Part shown: piece by piece, positions 52,096 to 61,305 of the stretch
How positions within the stretch are numbered: position 1 is the stretch's first letter
Layout of the letters: each line of letters opens with the position of its first letter
From: JBPYCR01 sp051846915
GTDB taxonomy: Bacteria > Bacillota > Bacilli > Bacillales > Amphibacillaceae
Length of the DNA stretch: 64,000 bases
Direction: 5' to 3'
NCBI RefSeq assembly: GCF_051846915.1
Contig: NZ_JBPYCR010000008.1
Span: forward strand, 50,834 to 114,833
Program-made: the position numbers and the translations under genes
Notes under the pieces: model-generated
Databases searched by the model: none
Seen by the model: the letters and a program-made list of their open reading frames with translations, nothing else
Told to the model about the DNA's origin: nothing

Positions 52096-52526
52096 ATGTT
52101 TTAATCGCGTATTTGTCTTATAGTGGAAACACAGAAGAAGTAGCGGAGTTTATTGGGGACAAATTAATGAATGACGGACTTCATGTTGACAAGCACGAGA
52201 TTGGAATGGATCCGCATGTGGAAGTTTCCCGATATGATTATCTTTTCCTTGGCACGTTTACGTGGGAGGAAGGAGCCACCCCGGATGAAGTAAAAGACTT
52301 CGTTCGGGAAGTCGGCTACAAACCGGAAAATGTTGCTGTTTTTGGAACAGGTGATACCCAATTTGGTGGTGATACCTTGTTTTGTAAAGCAGCGGAAAAA
52401 TTAGCGGCTTTTTACCATAGCAAGTGGGAACCGCTTAAAGTTGAACAATCGCCACGAGGTTATCAGGAACAAAAGATTGATCATTGGCTGGAAGGAGTTT
52501 TGCACGATGTCAAAAGTCTTGCTTGA
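52092..52526 (+). CDS. Flavodoxin, probable NrdI-type partner
   Basis: 144 residues. AYLSYSGNTEEVAEF (5-19) is a flavodoxin phosphate loop (the T/S-x-T/S-G-N-T pattern), and TFTWEEGATPD near 55 and FGTGDTQFGGDTLF near 83 are the two FMN-stacking loops. It sits between and overlaps both reductase subunit genes, so it should supply electrons or peroxide for assembly of the radical cofactor, as NrdI does. It is a conventional flavodoxin, unlike B. subtilis NrdI. TTG start overlaps nrdE (4 nt). Confidence 0.8.
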   Translation: MNVLIAYLSYSGNTEEVAEFIGDKLMNDGLHVDKHEIGMDPHVEVSRYDYLFLGTFTWEEGATPDEVKDFVREVGYKPENVAVFGTGDTQFGGDTLFCKAAEKLAAFYHSKWEPLKVEQSPRGYQEQKIDHWLEGVLHDVKSLA

Positions 52527-53550
52527 GAGAGCGAAAACACTAGAACCACGTAATCCAAATAAATCGACGGCCTTATTCGGAGGGAAGTCGAGCGGTATTT
52601 TAAATTGGAACGATATTGCATATCCGCATTGGTACAAAATGTATAAACGGTTAATTGGAAATTACTGGCAAGCTGATGAAGTGAGTATGGCAAGCGATGT
52701 GAAGCAATTTCCGAACCTGACACAAGAAGAGCAGGATGCATATCTGAAAATTATTGGCTTGCTATCAACACTTGATGCACCGCAGACCCGAACGGCGTTA
52801 TTGCTATCCTTATATGCAACAGATGCTTCCGTTCAGTCGATTATGGCAGTCATCGCGCAGCAGGAAGCAGTGCACAATGAAAGTTATTCCTATGTGTTGT
52901 CCTCCGTTGTTTCGTTAGGTGAACAAAATGAATCATTTAATCTTGGTAGAACCGATCCGATTTTATTGAAACGAAATCAATATATCACCGAGCAATACAA
53001 TGCATTTGTTGAAGAACCGACGATTGAAAACATTTTAAAAACAATGGTATATACTGCCCTGTTGGAAGGAATGTTCTTCTATTCTGGATTTGCATTTTTC
53101 TATAATCTTGCTCGCCATAATAAAATGGTCGGTACCTCAACAATGGTTAGCTATATTAACCGGGATGAGCTTGAACATGGACGCTTTATTTCTGAGTTAT
53201 TTCGTGCCACATTGGCGGAAAATCCAGAATACAACTCTTCTGAACTAATTGATTGGGTATATGACAGCTTTCAGACATCGGTTGATCTCGAAATTGAGTG
53301 GTCATCCTATGTGTTGGCAGAAGTAGAAGGAATTGATCTAGAAGAAATGGCTGGCTACGTCAAATACCGGGCGAATAAAATGCTTCGTATGATGGGCTTA
53401 AATGAAATTTACCCAGAGCATGTGGAAAATCCAATGAAATGGATCCGCGCCTACGTTGATAATTTTGATGGAACAAAAACCGATTTCTTTGAACAAAAAT
53501 CAAGACAATATACGAAAACGAGTGACTTGAACGGATTTGATGATTTGTAA
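52507..53550 (+). CDS. nrdF: Ribonucleotide reductase class I, beta subunit
   Basis: About 347 residues, all-helical ferritin-like fold. Metal ligands fit class I: TLDAPQT (Asp), QQEAVHNESY (Glu, His, and the radical Tyr four residues after the His), LLEGMFFYSGF (Glu) and RDELEHG (Glu, His). Thus a tyrosyl-radical dimetal site is intact, with iron or manganese undetermined. ATG 52507 is chosen with AAGGAG upstream and gives the normal N-terminus; it overlaps the flavodoxin gene by 20 nt. Confidence 0.9.
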   Translation: MSKVLLERAKTLEPRNPNKSTALFGGKSSGILNWNDIAYPHWYKMYKRLIGNYWQADEVSMASDVKQFPNLTQEEQDAYLKIIGLLSTLDAPQTRTALLLSLYATDASVQSIMAVIAQQEAVHNESYSYVLSSVVSLGEQNESFNLGRTDPILLKRNQYITEQYNAFVEEPTIENILKTMVYTALLEGMFFYSGFAFFYNLARHNKMVGTSTMVSYINRDELEHGRFISELFRATLAENPEYNSSELIDWVYDSFQTSVDLEIEWSSYVLAEVEGIDLEEMAGYVKYRANKMLRMMGLNEIYPEHVENPMKWIRAYVDNFDGTKTDFFEQKSRQYTKTSDLNGFDDL

Positions 53551-53563
53551 GTTGGGGATTTAA

Positions 53564-53601
53564 AAAGCCCGGTACCATTAGAAATAAAGGTGCTGGGCTT
53601 T
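53564..53601 (+). terminator. Terminator-like hairpin after nrdF
   Basis: AAAGCCCGGTACC pairs with GGTGCTGGGCTTT (13 bp, two G-U) around about 12 nt. The T-tail is short. Confidence 0.65.
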
Positions 53602-53682
53602 GTAACGGTCAGTATCCAAGTTTGGTACAATCACATTCATATTTGTATGTTAAACTAAAAATAAATGATTGGGGGGATGAAA

Positions 53683-53910
53683 GTGAGTTCTTGTAATATT
53701 GATCATTCTGTTGAGGATGTTAAGCAAAAGCTTGCAGATCAACAAGACCACCTTCCGGATGATATCTATCAAGAATGCAAAAAATTTTTAAATGGTGAGC
53801 AGGATCAACAAAGCTTGAATGAACTGTTCCACTTGCTTAAAAAGTATGATCTGGCATCTGAAGCGGAAAAGACCAAGCGGAATGAACAGATGATGAAATT
53901 AATAAATTAA
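53683..53910 (+). CDS. Small soluble protein, unknown
   Basis: About 75 residues, charged and probably helical, no membrane segment. GTG 53683 is chosen: GGGGGG ends 6 nt before it, while upstream ATGs lack room for a site. The N-terminus SSCNIDHSVEDVKQK and a Glu/Lys-rich body suggest a conserved Bacillaceae small protein, but I cannot name it. Single gene. Confidence 0.6.
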   Translation: MSSCNIDHSVEDVKQKLADQQDHLPDDIYQECKKFLNGEQDQQSLNELFHLLKKYDLASEAEKTKRNEQMMKLIN

Positions 53911-54020
53911 TTGTTATAAAAAGTTGGTATACATGTGAACTGCCTAAAGTCAAATTGACAGAAAGCAGTTCGCATGTAGCATTTATAACATATCCCGCGT
54001 TCCCCAAATCGTGAATAATG

Positions 54021-54262
54021 CATGTGTGCGGCAACGCAAGATCGTCCAACGTGTCCGAAAAGTCAAGAAAAGCATGTGTGCGGCAACGCAAGATCGTCCA
54101 GCGTGTCCGAAAAGTCAAGAAAAGCATGTTTACGGTAACACAAGAGTATCCAGCGTGCCCGAAAAGTCGAGAAATACATGTTTACGGTTACGCAAGAGCG
54201 CCCCGCGTGCCTGAAGACCGACAAAATGACATGCGAAGGTCACGCAAGTTCCTCCACGCACT
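54021..54262 (+). repeat. Tandem array of a ~52-bp unit, about 4.5 decaying copies
   Basis: Units begin near 54021, 54073, 54124, 54176 and 54229 (spacing 51-53). Each has ATG-T/C-G...GCGG-type, then ACGCAAGA, GCGTG and AAAAGTC segments. Copies 1 and 2 are nearly identical, 3 and 4 drift, and 5 is partial. The changing unit length (52, 51, 52, 53) shifts any reading frame, so short open frames across it are not genes. It fills most of the 357-nt gap 53911-54267 between a small plus-strand gene and the end of the RND gene. Confidence 0.85.
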
Positions 54263-54267
54263 CCTCA

Positions 54268-57200
54268 TTAAGAAATTTTCTCCTGCTTCCCAACAGCCAC
54301 TCGTTTCTTCCTCCGAAACATCCGCTTAAACCCTCTGCCAATATCTTCAAATAACAAATAAACTGCAGGAATTAAGAATAATGTTATCAACGTTGCAAAT
54401 AACAAACCAGATATAATGACAACTGCAAGTGGAGACTGATATCCGCTTGAAGCGCCTGTTGCAAAAGTTAATGGGATCATTCCGCCAACAGTTGTTAAAG
54501 TTGTCATAAATATTGGACGGATACGGTCTTTTCCAGCTTCTATAACAGAGTCATTCAGTGCGACTCCTTGATTTCTGAATTGCTTGATTCGATCAATAAG
54601 CAAAATACCGTTATTTAAGACAATTCCTACGAGCATCACGATACCAATTCCTGACATAACGTTTAGTTCTTTTTGTGTTATAAATAGGCCGATGATGACG
54701 CCGGTAACCGTTAACGGGATAATGGATAAAATAATCAATGGGTGTTTTAAACTATTAAACTGGATCGCCATGACGACGAATACGAGAAATAGGGAGACTA
54801 GAAAGATGACGATCATGTCTTGTGCTACTTCTTGCTGCTGTTCCAAATCACCACTTACAGCAAGTTGATATCCGCTTTCCACATCAAAATCCTGTATGAC
54901 TTTTTGTATATCGCGGTTGATTGCTCCCATGTCTCTTCCTTCAAAATCGGCTGTAATCTGCATATAACGTTCGCCGTCTTGGCGGTCAATCTGTGTTGGT
55001 GCCGCTTTTTTAACGAGATCAACATAAGTATCTAATGTTTCTTTTCCGGTCGGTGTTGATATTTTTTGTTTCAGTAAGTCCTTTTTCTTCTTAATCGCAA
55101 TATCATTTTTTATGAAAATAGGAGTTGTGTTCCCATCCGTTATAAGCTCACCTACTGGCATGTTTGTAAATAAAGGTTTGATTTGCTGATGAATATAGCT
55201 CAGTGATAATTCATCTTCTTTTAATTTCTGTTCGTTGATTTCAAAAACAAATTCATCAATGACTTTATTACCTTCCACTTTTGTGGAGACAATGCCATCC
55301 ACTTGTTCTATTTGCTTTGAAAAATTATTTGCAATGTTATCTAGTTGTTGAAAACTTTCGCCGCTAATCGTCACTTGAACCGGGAAGTCCGTTGAGCCAT
55401 CGACGGAAGACATGACATTGGCTATCGGATAATCGTCTTGTAAATCACGGATCTTACGCATAACTTCATCGTTAATGTCCTTTTGTTCTCTCGTTTTTTC
55501 CTCTTCCGGTGTCATGTTAATTAGCGATACGAGTAATTCCACATTATCAATAATGACGTTACGATCAACATCTTGAATCGTTTCCAATTGTTCATTTACT
55601 TTTTCAGCGACTGCTGCACGTTCTGATGGAGTTGTCCCCGGCTCAAATTCCACGATAACTTCCGCGTAACGATTGAGAATATCAGGCATAATCGTCATTG
55701 GCACCTTAGCTAGGAGGAGGAAAGAACTTATAAACAGGACGATAAACAGGCCGATAATACCAAATCGACGTCGCTTTTTCTTTGCTAACCATGTAAGTGT
55801 GCTGCCATAGCGATGGATGATTCCTTTTTTCTTTTTTCCTTTGTGTTTCTTTACTTTCAAAAAGTTTTCAGACAACACTGGAATCCAAGTGAATGAAACA
55901 AGCACTGAACTGAGAAGCGTAATGGTAATGACGATTGCTAAAATAAATACCATTTTTCCGATGTCGTCATCAAGGATGCCAATAGGTAAAAAGACGACAA
56001 TCGTTGTTAGCATGGAAGCAATAACGGCCGTTGCTACTTCCTTTGTCCCGGTAATGACTGCCTCTTTGTTATTTAGCCCTTGCTCCTTTTTCTTATAAAT
56101 CGATTCAAGCACAACAATGGAAGCATCAACCATCATTCCAATACCTAGTCCAAGCCCAATTAAACTGGCCAAATTTAAACTATAATCCAATAGGCTCATG
56201 ACGAGTACGGTAAGCAAGATTGAAGCAGGAATCGAAAGGCTGACGATAAATATGGCTCTTATATTTCGTAAAAATAACATTAATACAACGATAGCAATTA
56301 TAGCTCCAATAATGATATTATCTGCTACACCGTCAATCGCATTGTCAACATAATCGGCCTGTGCCGCAATCTCTTCTATTTTTATGTTACCGGGCAAGCC
56401 TTCTTCTTTTATTTCTTTTACTTCATCTCGGACCGCATCGGCCATTTCGATTTGGGTTACATCATTCACCCGCCCAATTTGTAAAAGGATAAAATCGGAT
56501 TCTCCATTTTTCCATGCAATTTGATTTTGTTCGCTAATTTTTTCTTTTACTGTTGCTAGATCTGATAATTTATTTATTCCATCACTGCTTAGAATGGTAA
56601 TGTTTTTTATATCTTCTACATCCGCAAACGTTGTATCCCAACGAATAGTAGTTTGATTCTTTTTATCCGTTAACTCACCAATTGTTTCATTCGTATTCTC
56701 CTGGCCGATGGCGTGCATAACTTCTTCTTGTTGAATACCGAAGTCTTCCAATTTATCAGCGTTTAATTCAATGATAATTTCCTTTTCTTCTAAACCGGCT
56801 AAAAAAGCTTCTCTTACTTCAGGCAATGCTTCTAATCGGGGTTGAATGACCTGTGTCGCCAGCGCTGTCACTTCTTCCATGCTGTCACCAGAAATATCCA
56901 TAACAAATTCATACGGCTGATCAGTGGACACTTGGGAAACAAAAATGTCCTCTATTCCATGAAGATCATTTCGCAAGTCTTGGATTGCCGTTTCTACCTC
57001 TTTCGTTATGTTAGCGCCCTTGCCTTTTTCCATGTCGATGTAAAACGTACTGTTGCCGATCGTTGAAGAAGAATGATAGCTTTCGACGCCTTTCACTCCA
57101 TCCATTGATTGCTCAATCGGTTTAGTAATTAATTGTTCCACATCCGCAGCAGGCATTTCCTCTGTTTCAATCATCACAATCGCTTGGTCAAAGGAAATAG

Positions 57201-57309
57201 GCGGAAAAAGCTCCTTATCAAGCTTTGTAAAGCCATAAAACCCAAAAATAAATATAAAAGCAACAAATAGTCCTACAATCAACTTTCTTCTTAATAAAAA
57301 ATCTAGCAT
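54268..57309 (-). CDS. RND-family efflux permease (SwrC/AcrB-like)
   Basis: About 1013 residues in two symmetrical halves, each with a transmembrane helix 1, a large extracellular porter domain and a bundle of helices. GLGIGMMVDASIVVLES near 395 and GIGIVMLVGIVLNNGILL near 905 are the duplicated helix-4 motifs that carry the proton-relay region; the Asp pair typical of proton-driven pumps is partly seen (VDASIV). In Bacillus the related SwrC exports surfactin. ATG 57309 has AAGGAG 11 nt upstream; an in-frame GTG at 57321 overlaps the site. Single gene; no adaptor or outer-membrane partner, as expected for Gram-positives. Confidence 0.88.
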   Translation of the reverse strand: MLDFLLRRKLIVGLFVAFIFIFGFYGFTKLDKELFPPISFDQAIVMIETEEMPAADVEQLITKPIEQSMDGVKGVESYHSSSTIGNSTFYIDMEKGKGANITKEVETAIQDLRNDLHGIEDIFVSQVSTDQPYEFVMDISGDSMEEVTALATQVIQPRLEALPEVREAFLAGLEEKEIIIELNADKLEDFGIQQEEVMHAIGQENTNETIGELTDKKNQTTIRWDTTFADVEDIKNITILSSDGINKLSDLATVKEKISEQNQIAWKNGESDFILLQIGRVNDVTQIEMADAVRDEVKEIKEEGLPGNIKIEEIAAQADYVDNAIDGVADNIIIGAIIAIVVLMLFLRNIRAIFIVSLSIPASILLTVLVMSLLDYSLNLASLIGLGLGIGMMVDASIVVLESIYKKKEQGLNNKEAVITGTKEVATAVIASMLTTIVVFLPIGILDDDIGKMVFILAIVITITLLSSVLVSFTWIPVLSENFLKVKKHKGKKKKGIIHRYGSTLTWLAKKKRRRFGIIGLFIVLFISSFLLLAKVPMTIMPDILNRYAEVIVEFEPGTTPSERAAVAEKVNEQLETIQDVDRNVIIDNVELLVSLINMTPEEEKTREQKDINDEVMRKIRDLQDDYPIANVMSSVDGSTDFPVQVTISGESFQQLDNIANNFSKQIEQVDGIVSTKVEGNKVIDEFVFEINEQKLKEDELSLSYIHQQIKPLFTNMPVGELITDGNTTPIFIKNDIAIKKKKDLLKQKISTPTGKETLDTYVDLVKKAAPTQIDRQDGERYMQITADFEGRDMGAINRDIQKVIQDFDVESGYQLAVSGDLEQQQEVAQDMIVIFLVSLFLVFVVMAIQFNSLKHPLIILSIIPLTVTGVIIGLFITQKELNVMSGIGIVMLVGIVLNNGILLIDRIKQFRNQGVALNDSVIEAGKDRIRPIFMTTLTTVGGMIPLTFATGASSGYQSPLAVVIISGLLFATLITLFLIPAVYLLFEDIGRGFKRMFRRKKRVAVGKQEKIS

Positions 57310-57570
57310 GAATTCAAACACTCCTTTTTAAAGCACAAAATGTTGTTTGGTTAGTTACTAATGTAATTAACCATAGATGTATTGCGCCATTTTGTCAATA
57401 GTATTTTTATGTATCTATTTAAACTTTACCCTTAATCACATAGTAAGGTAATGAGCTAAAGAGTTATTTTTTATACGTCTTAAGGCTTAGTTAAGTGAAA
57501 ATGAATAGATAAATACCTCTAAGTTTTATTTTTATTTTTTATAGATGCATTGGAGAATCGATAATTAAAT

Positions 57571-57598
57571 AAAAAAAGAGCTCCTAGTTTAGGAACTC
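57571..57598 (-). terminator. Terminator of the ABC exporter pair
   Basis: GAGTTCCTA and TAGGAGCTC pair around AAC on the minus strand and are followed by seven Ts, 9 nt after the permease stop. Confidence 0.9.
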
Positions 57599-57606
57599 GT
57601 AAATAC

Positions 57607-58851
57607 TTACGTCCACAACCATTTCCATATTTCTCTTGGTGTTGCGTTCTTTCCATACAACAAAATACCTGTCTTAAATATCTTTCCTGCAAGTTTCATA
57701 AACAACCAGACACTGATAATTAAAACTGATCCTGCTATTGCTATTTCTAGCCATGGCCATTCATCTAGAATAGAGAGACGCACGATGAGTACAGCCGGTG
57801 ATGTAATCGGAATATAAGAGGTTATTTTGGCGATCAGTCCATTCGGATCACTTAAAATCGGGCCGACAAACAAGAATGGTAAAAACGGTAGCATCAATAC
57901 TATACCTTGGAAATTTCCTGATGTGGAAACATCTTCTATTGTTGCTCCGATCCCTACGAAAAGGGATGCAAAAAGTAAATAGCCAAGCATAGAGATTACT
58001 AATAAAATGATTAATTCAGGTACAAATAAATAATCAAGAATCGGAATCTCAAATTTCCAGGCAGCGACAGGGACAGCAATCCCTAGCCATACGAAAACCT
58101 GTACAATTCCCAACACAAAATAACCGATGATTTTTCCTTGCATTAATTCATTAGGTGTTAGCGATGATAAAATGATTTCAGCAAGCTTATCTTTCTTTTC
58201 CTGTGACGCACTTTGAAAAATCATCATTCCTGAAATGACGATGGAAAATAGAATAATACCGGCAAATGCACCTGGAATAAGGCGTTCCATTGGATCATCG
58301 TCTCCCGCTAACTCTGAAGAAGGAGGGTTCTGTGGACCACTCGTATCTTCTAGGGTGATTGACTCAAATGTAACTTTTTTCATAATTTTTTCGAGCTCTG
58401 TATCGGTAAAACCTTGTTGTTTTAACTGCAATTGCCGAAGTGGTTCTTCGAGAAGTGTGACTTGATTCATAAAGTTTTCACCGATTTCTTCACTTGTATA
58501 TACTGGGATACTTCCACTGTTTAAAGCAGAGTCAGTTAAAGAAATAAAAGCAGTGTTTTCAGTTGTACGCAATTGTTCAATCATTGCATCTTCATCCATA
58601 TCAGCTTCATGAAGCGTCCAGTTTATAAAGTCGTTTTCAAGCACAATGGAGGACAGGTCTTCGAAGACATGAATTTCATCATTGACAAAAACGTCAACCG
58701 GTTCAGATTCAGCGTCATCACTAAAGAAACTAGGGACAAAGAAAAAAAGCAGGAAAATAATAGGTGTAATAAAGAGACCGATAATAAATGATTTATTTTT
58801 CATGTTACGCTTGACTTCCCATTTAGCAACTTTAAGGGTATTACGCATCAT
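57607..58851 (-). CDS. ABC-2 type permease (NatB/YhaP-like)
   Basis: 414 residues. One N-terminal helix (about 22-42), an extracytoplasmic domain of about 150 residues, then five to six helices in the C-terminal half. SASQEKKDKLAEIILSSLTP is the conserved coupling segment of this exporter class, which contacts the ATPase. Relatives export Na+ or drugs; substrate not shown. It overlaps the ATPase gene by 4 nt and ends at a strong terminator. Confidence 0.83.
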   Translation of the reverse strand: MMRNTLKVAKWEVKRNMKNKSFIIGLFITPIIFLLFFFVPSFFSDDAESEPVDVFVNDEIHVFEDLSSIVLENDFINWTLHEADMDEDAMIEQLRTTENTAFISLTDSALNSGSIPVYTSEEIGENFMNQVTLLEEPLRQLQLKQQGFTDTELEKIMKKVTFESITLEDTSGPQNPPSSELAGDDDPMERLIPGAFAGIILFSIVISGMMIFQSASQEKKDKLAEIILSSLTPNELMQGKIIGYFVLGIVQVFVWLGIAVPVAAWKFEIPILDYLFVPELIILLVISMLGYLLFASLFVGIGATIEDVSTSGNFQGIVLMLPFLPFLFVGPILSDPNGLIAKITSYIPITSPAVLIVRLSILDEWPWLEIAIAGSVLIISVWLFMKLAGKIFKTGILLYGKNATPREIWKWLWT

Positions 58852-59759
58852 TGTTCACCTACTTTGACTTGATCTGTAGCAATATCTATAAAAATTTCAT
58901 GAAGAGATACCCGGTCAATGGATAGCTCATGAATGTTAAGCTCTTCGGGTATATGCTTTAACCAGCGAGCAATGGAAACGCCTTTTGTTAAGTATAGTAC
59001 AGATGTATCTTCGGATTGTTTCACTTTTTCGACTTCAGGTAGTTGTTCAAGCAATGTATGGCTATTTTCTCCGTATATCGTGCATTTGAAATTCGCATAA
59101 GCTTTTTTTACTTCATCCATCGCCCCGTAAATAACCCTTTCGCCACGATTGATCATAAATAATCGGTCACACATTTCTTCAACTAGATTCATTTGGTGGG
59201 AGGATAATAGTATGGCAGTCCCATTGTCGGCAAGACTTCGTATCTCTTTTTTAAAAATCTCTTGACTAACAGGATCAAGGCCTGAAAAAGGTTCATCTAA
59301 AATGAGTAAATCTGGCTCATGGATGATGGAAGCAATAAACTGTACTTTTTGTCCCATTCCTTTTGAAAGCTCTTCAACAGCTACATTTTCCTTGCCAGCT
59401 AGATCAAACTTCTCCAAATAACTTAGTGCGCGTTCTTTTGCTTTTTTGACCGGATAATTTTTTAAATCTGCTAAGTATAATAATATATCCATTACTTTAA
59501 CGTTTTTATAAAGACCACGTTCCTCCGGTAAATAGCCAATCTTTTCCCTTGGAATTTTATTGCTATGTTGAAAAGTAACCGTACCTTCGTCAGGGTGCAT
59601 GATGCCCATAATGTTACGGATTGTTGTCGACTTACCCGCACCATTTGGTCCTAAAATAGCCATGATTTCTCCTCTTTTTACATTAAATGATATATCGTCA
59701 AGCACTTTTTTACTTTGAAAATATTTCACTAAACCTTTTACAGTTAACATTGTTTCCAT
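58848..59759 (-). CDS. ABC transporter ATPase (NatA/YhaQ-like)
   Basis: 303 residues. Walker A GPNGAGKST near 38, signature LSKGMGQKVQ near 133, Walker B LLILDEPFSGLDP near 154, switch His in LSSHQMN. The C-terminal 80 residues form a regulatory extension. ATG behind AAGGAG. Partner of the downstream permease. It follows the GntR-linked ATPase gene by 99 nt and could be read from the same transcript. Confidence 0.87.
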   Translation of the reverse strand: METMLTVKGLVKYFQSKKVLDDISFNVKRGEIMAILGPNGAGKSTTIRNIMGIMHPDEGTVTFQHSNKIPREKIGYLPEERGLYKNVKVMDILLYLADLKNYPVKKAKERALSYLEKFDLAGKENVAVEELSKGMGQKVQFIASIIHEPDLLILDEPFSGLDPVSQEIFKKEIRSLADNGTAILLSSHQMNLVEEMCDRLFMINRGERVIYGAMDEVKKAYANFKCTIYGENSHTLLEQLPEVEKVKQSEDTSVLYLTKGVSIARWLKHIPEELNIHELSIDRVSLHEIFIDIATDQVKVGEQ

Positions 59760-59858
59760 TGGTTATGCTCCTTCTTTACTATCGAATATTGAATAAACAG
59801 CACCGTCTTTCGTATATGAAACAAAAGTGGCAGAAAAAAACAGATTCTTAAACATCTT

Positions 59859-60725
59859 TCAACGTTTAGCCTCATGCGTCAAAATCATCGTAATCACGTC
59901 ATCTAGATCAACAGCTGCTCTGTTCATCCACGAAAAATTATTTTTATTAAAAAACACCTCTGCCTCGCTTGGCCTATTCGTAACGATCGTGTTATCCTCT
60001 CGATTGATCTCTCCGGGGACGGTGGCAAATGGCAGTTCCTCCTTGAACCAATAACGCTGGTAATTTTCGGTTAATGTTTCTTTTTCAAATGTATCGTGCA
60101 TCTTTCCTTTATTAACAACCGTAATATAGTCAGCAAGCTTCTTTATGTCTTCAGACTGATGGCTTGCCAAGATAATCGATCGCTCAGTATCTTGTTCCAT
60201 CCAGCTGACAAGGAGATTAAACAACAATCTCTTCGACGGGATATCAAGGAAAGAGGTTGGCTCATCTAAAATTAACAAGTTCGTATTACTGGCGATCGTT
60301 AAAGCGAGTGTAAGTTTTTGCTGAGCACCTTGAGACATTTTACCGAATCGTTTTTTTAGAGACACATCCAGTTGGTTCGTGATCGACATGAATAAAGCAT
60401 CGTCCCAATTTGGGTACCATCGGGAAACGAGATCTCGCAATGCCTCCCCGTTAAAAGCGTTATATCCAATAGGAGTCTGGGCTTGGTAAGCGACATGCTT
60501 TTTCCAACTTTCATCCTCTCCGCCAACTCGCTTATGGAACAATTCAATAGTTCCTTTATCAGGCTTTACGAGGTGCATCATTAATTTTAGCAATGTGCTT
60601 TTTCCTGACCCGTTGTTTCCCACGAGCGCAGTAATCGTGCCGGGTTCGATGGTGAAGTCGATCGGTCCAAGTTCAAAATCATCCATTTTTTTCTGTATAT
60701 TTCGTAACTCTACCAAGGTTTGCAT
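59859..60725 (-). CDS. ABC transporter ATPase of a GntR-linked module (YtrB-like)
   Basis: 288 residues. Walker A GNNGSGKST near 36, a slightly unusual signature MSQGAQQKL near 129, Walker B LLILDEPTSFLD near 150 and ASHQSED as the His switch. A 70-residue C-terminal tail has no clear homologue. It follows the GntR-family gene and two permease genes in one transcription direction, the usual arrangement in YtrA-regulated exporters induced by cell-wall antibiotics. ATG behind AAGGGGAAG. Confidence 0.83.
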   Translation of the reverse strand: MQTLVELRNIQKKMDDFELGPIDFTIEPGTITALVGNNGSGKSTLLKLMMHLVKPDKGTIELFHKRVGGEDESWKKHVAYQAQTPIGYNAFNGEALRDLVSRWYPNWDDALFMSITNQLDVSLKKRFGKMSQGAQQKLTLALTIASNTNLLILDEPTSFLDIPSKRLLFNLLVSWMEQDTERSIILASHQSEDIKKLADYITVVNKGKMHDTFEKETLTENYQRYWFKEELPFATVPGEINREDNTIVTNRPSEAEVFFNKNNFSWMNRAAVDLDDVITMILTHEAKR

Positions 60726-60824
60726 TGTTGTCTTCCCCTTTCTTTAAGCTGGCAAAATAAGAATAAAGCGAGCGTATCCGCGTTTTGGTGATTTCCAGTT
60801 TTGATTTGCCAGATGTCTGTTAAG

Positions 60825-61214
60825 TTACTTACTCCTTTTGTGACTTAACACGTCGTGGAAAATTGCTTTCATTTGTTTGTCGGTATAGTTGTAATGCAGC
60901 GCGATATCAATAGCTTGTTCAAATGCTTGTTGAACAGATGTTATTTTAACTTCCTTTTTTAATGCATCTTCCACTTTCGAGACAAATGTTCCCTTGCCTT
61001 GAACCGTTTTAATAAATCCATTGTTTTCAAGATTTTGATAGACTCGTCGGGTCGTAATCACACTGATTTCTAAGTCTTTGGAGAGAACGCGAATGGATGG
61101 TAAAGGCGTTCCTGCCTGCAGTTGACCGCTGGCAATCAATGTTTTTATTTGCTGTTCAATTTGATGGTAGATCGGCTCCCGTGAATCTTTGGATAGCTGA
61201 ATGGGCAATTGCAC
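60825..61214 (-). CDS. GntR-family (YtrA subfamily) regulator
   Basis: 129 residues. The winged helix-turn-helix takes up residues 8-75 (TPLPSIRVLSKDLEISVITTRRVYQNLENNG), and the short C-terminal part is the YtrA-type dimer helix region with no large effector domain. Such proteins repress neighbouring ABC exporter genes and are released by an unknown signal. GTG start behind GGAGG. A matching palindrome overlaps the start site of the module at 62821-62840. Confidence 0.87.
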   Translation of the reverse strand: MQLPIQLSKDSREPIYHQIEQQIKTLIASGQLQAGTPLPSIRVLSKDLEISVITTRRVYQNLENNGFIKTVQGKGTFVSKVEDALKKEVKITSVQQAFEQAIDIALHYNYTDKQMKAIFHDVLSHKRSK

Positions 61215-61305
61215 GCTTCGTTCGCCTCCTTCATAAACGATTTATCAATAATGACGTCTATCGAATTTTTAATCAATCAAGGGTTTACTAAGATGAAGGG
61301 GGGCC

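Noticed and set aside
54011..54329. Open frames of about 67 and 103 codons across the tandem array.
   Set aside because: They consist of the repeat itself, which changes unit length by 1 nt between copies, have no ribosome binding site and no protein-like composition.
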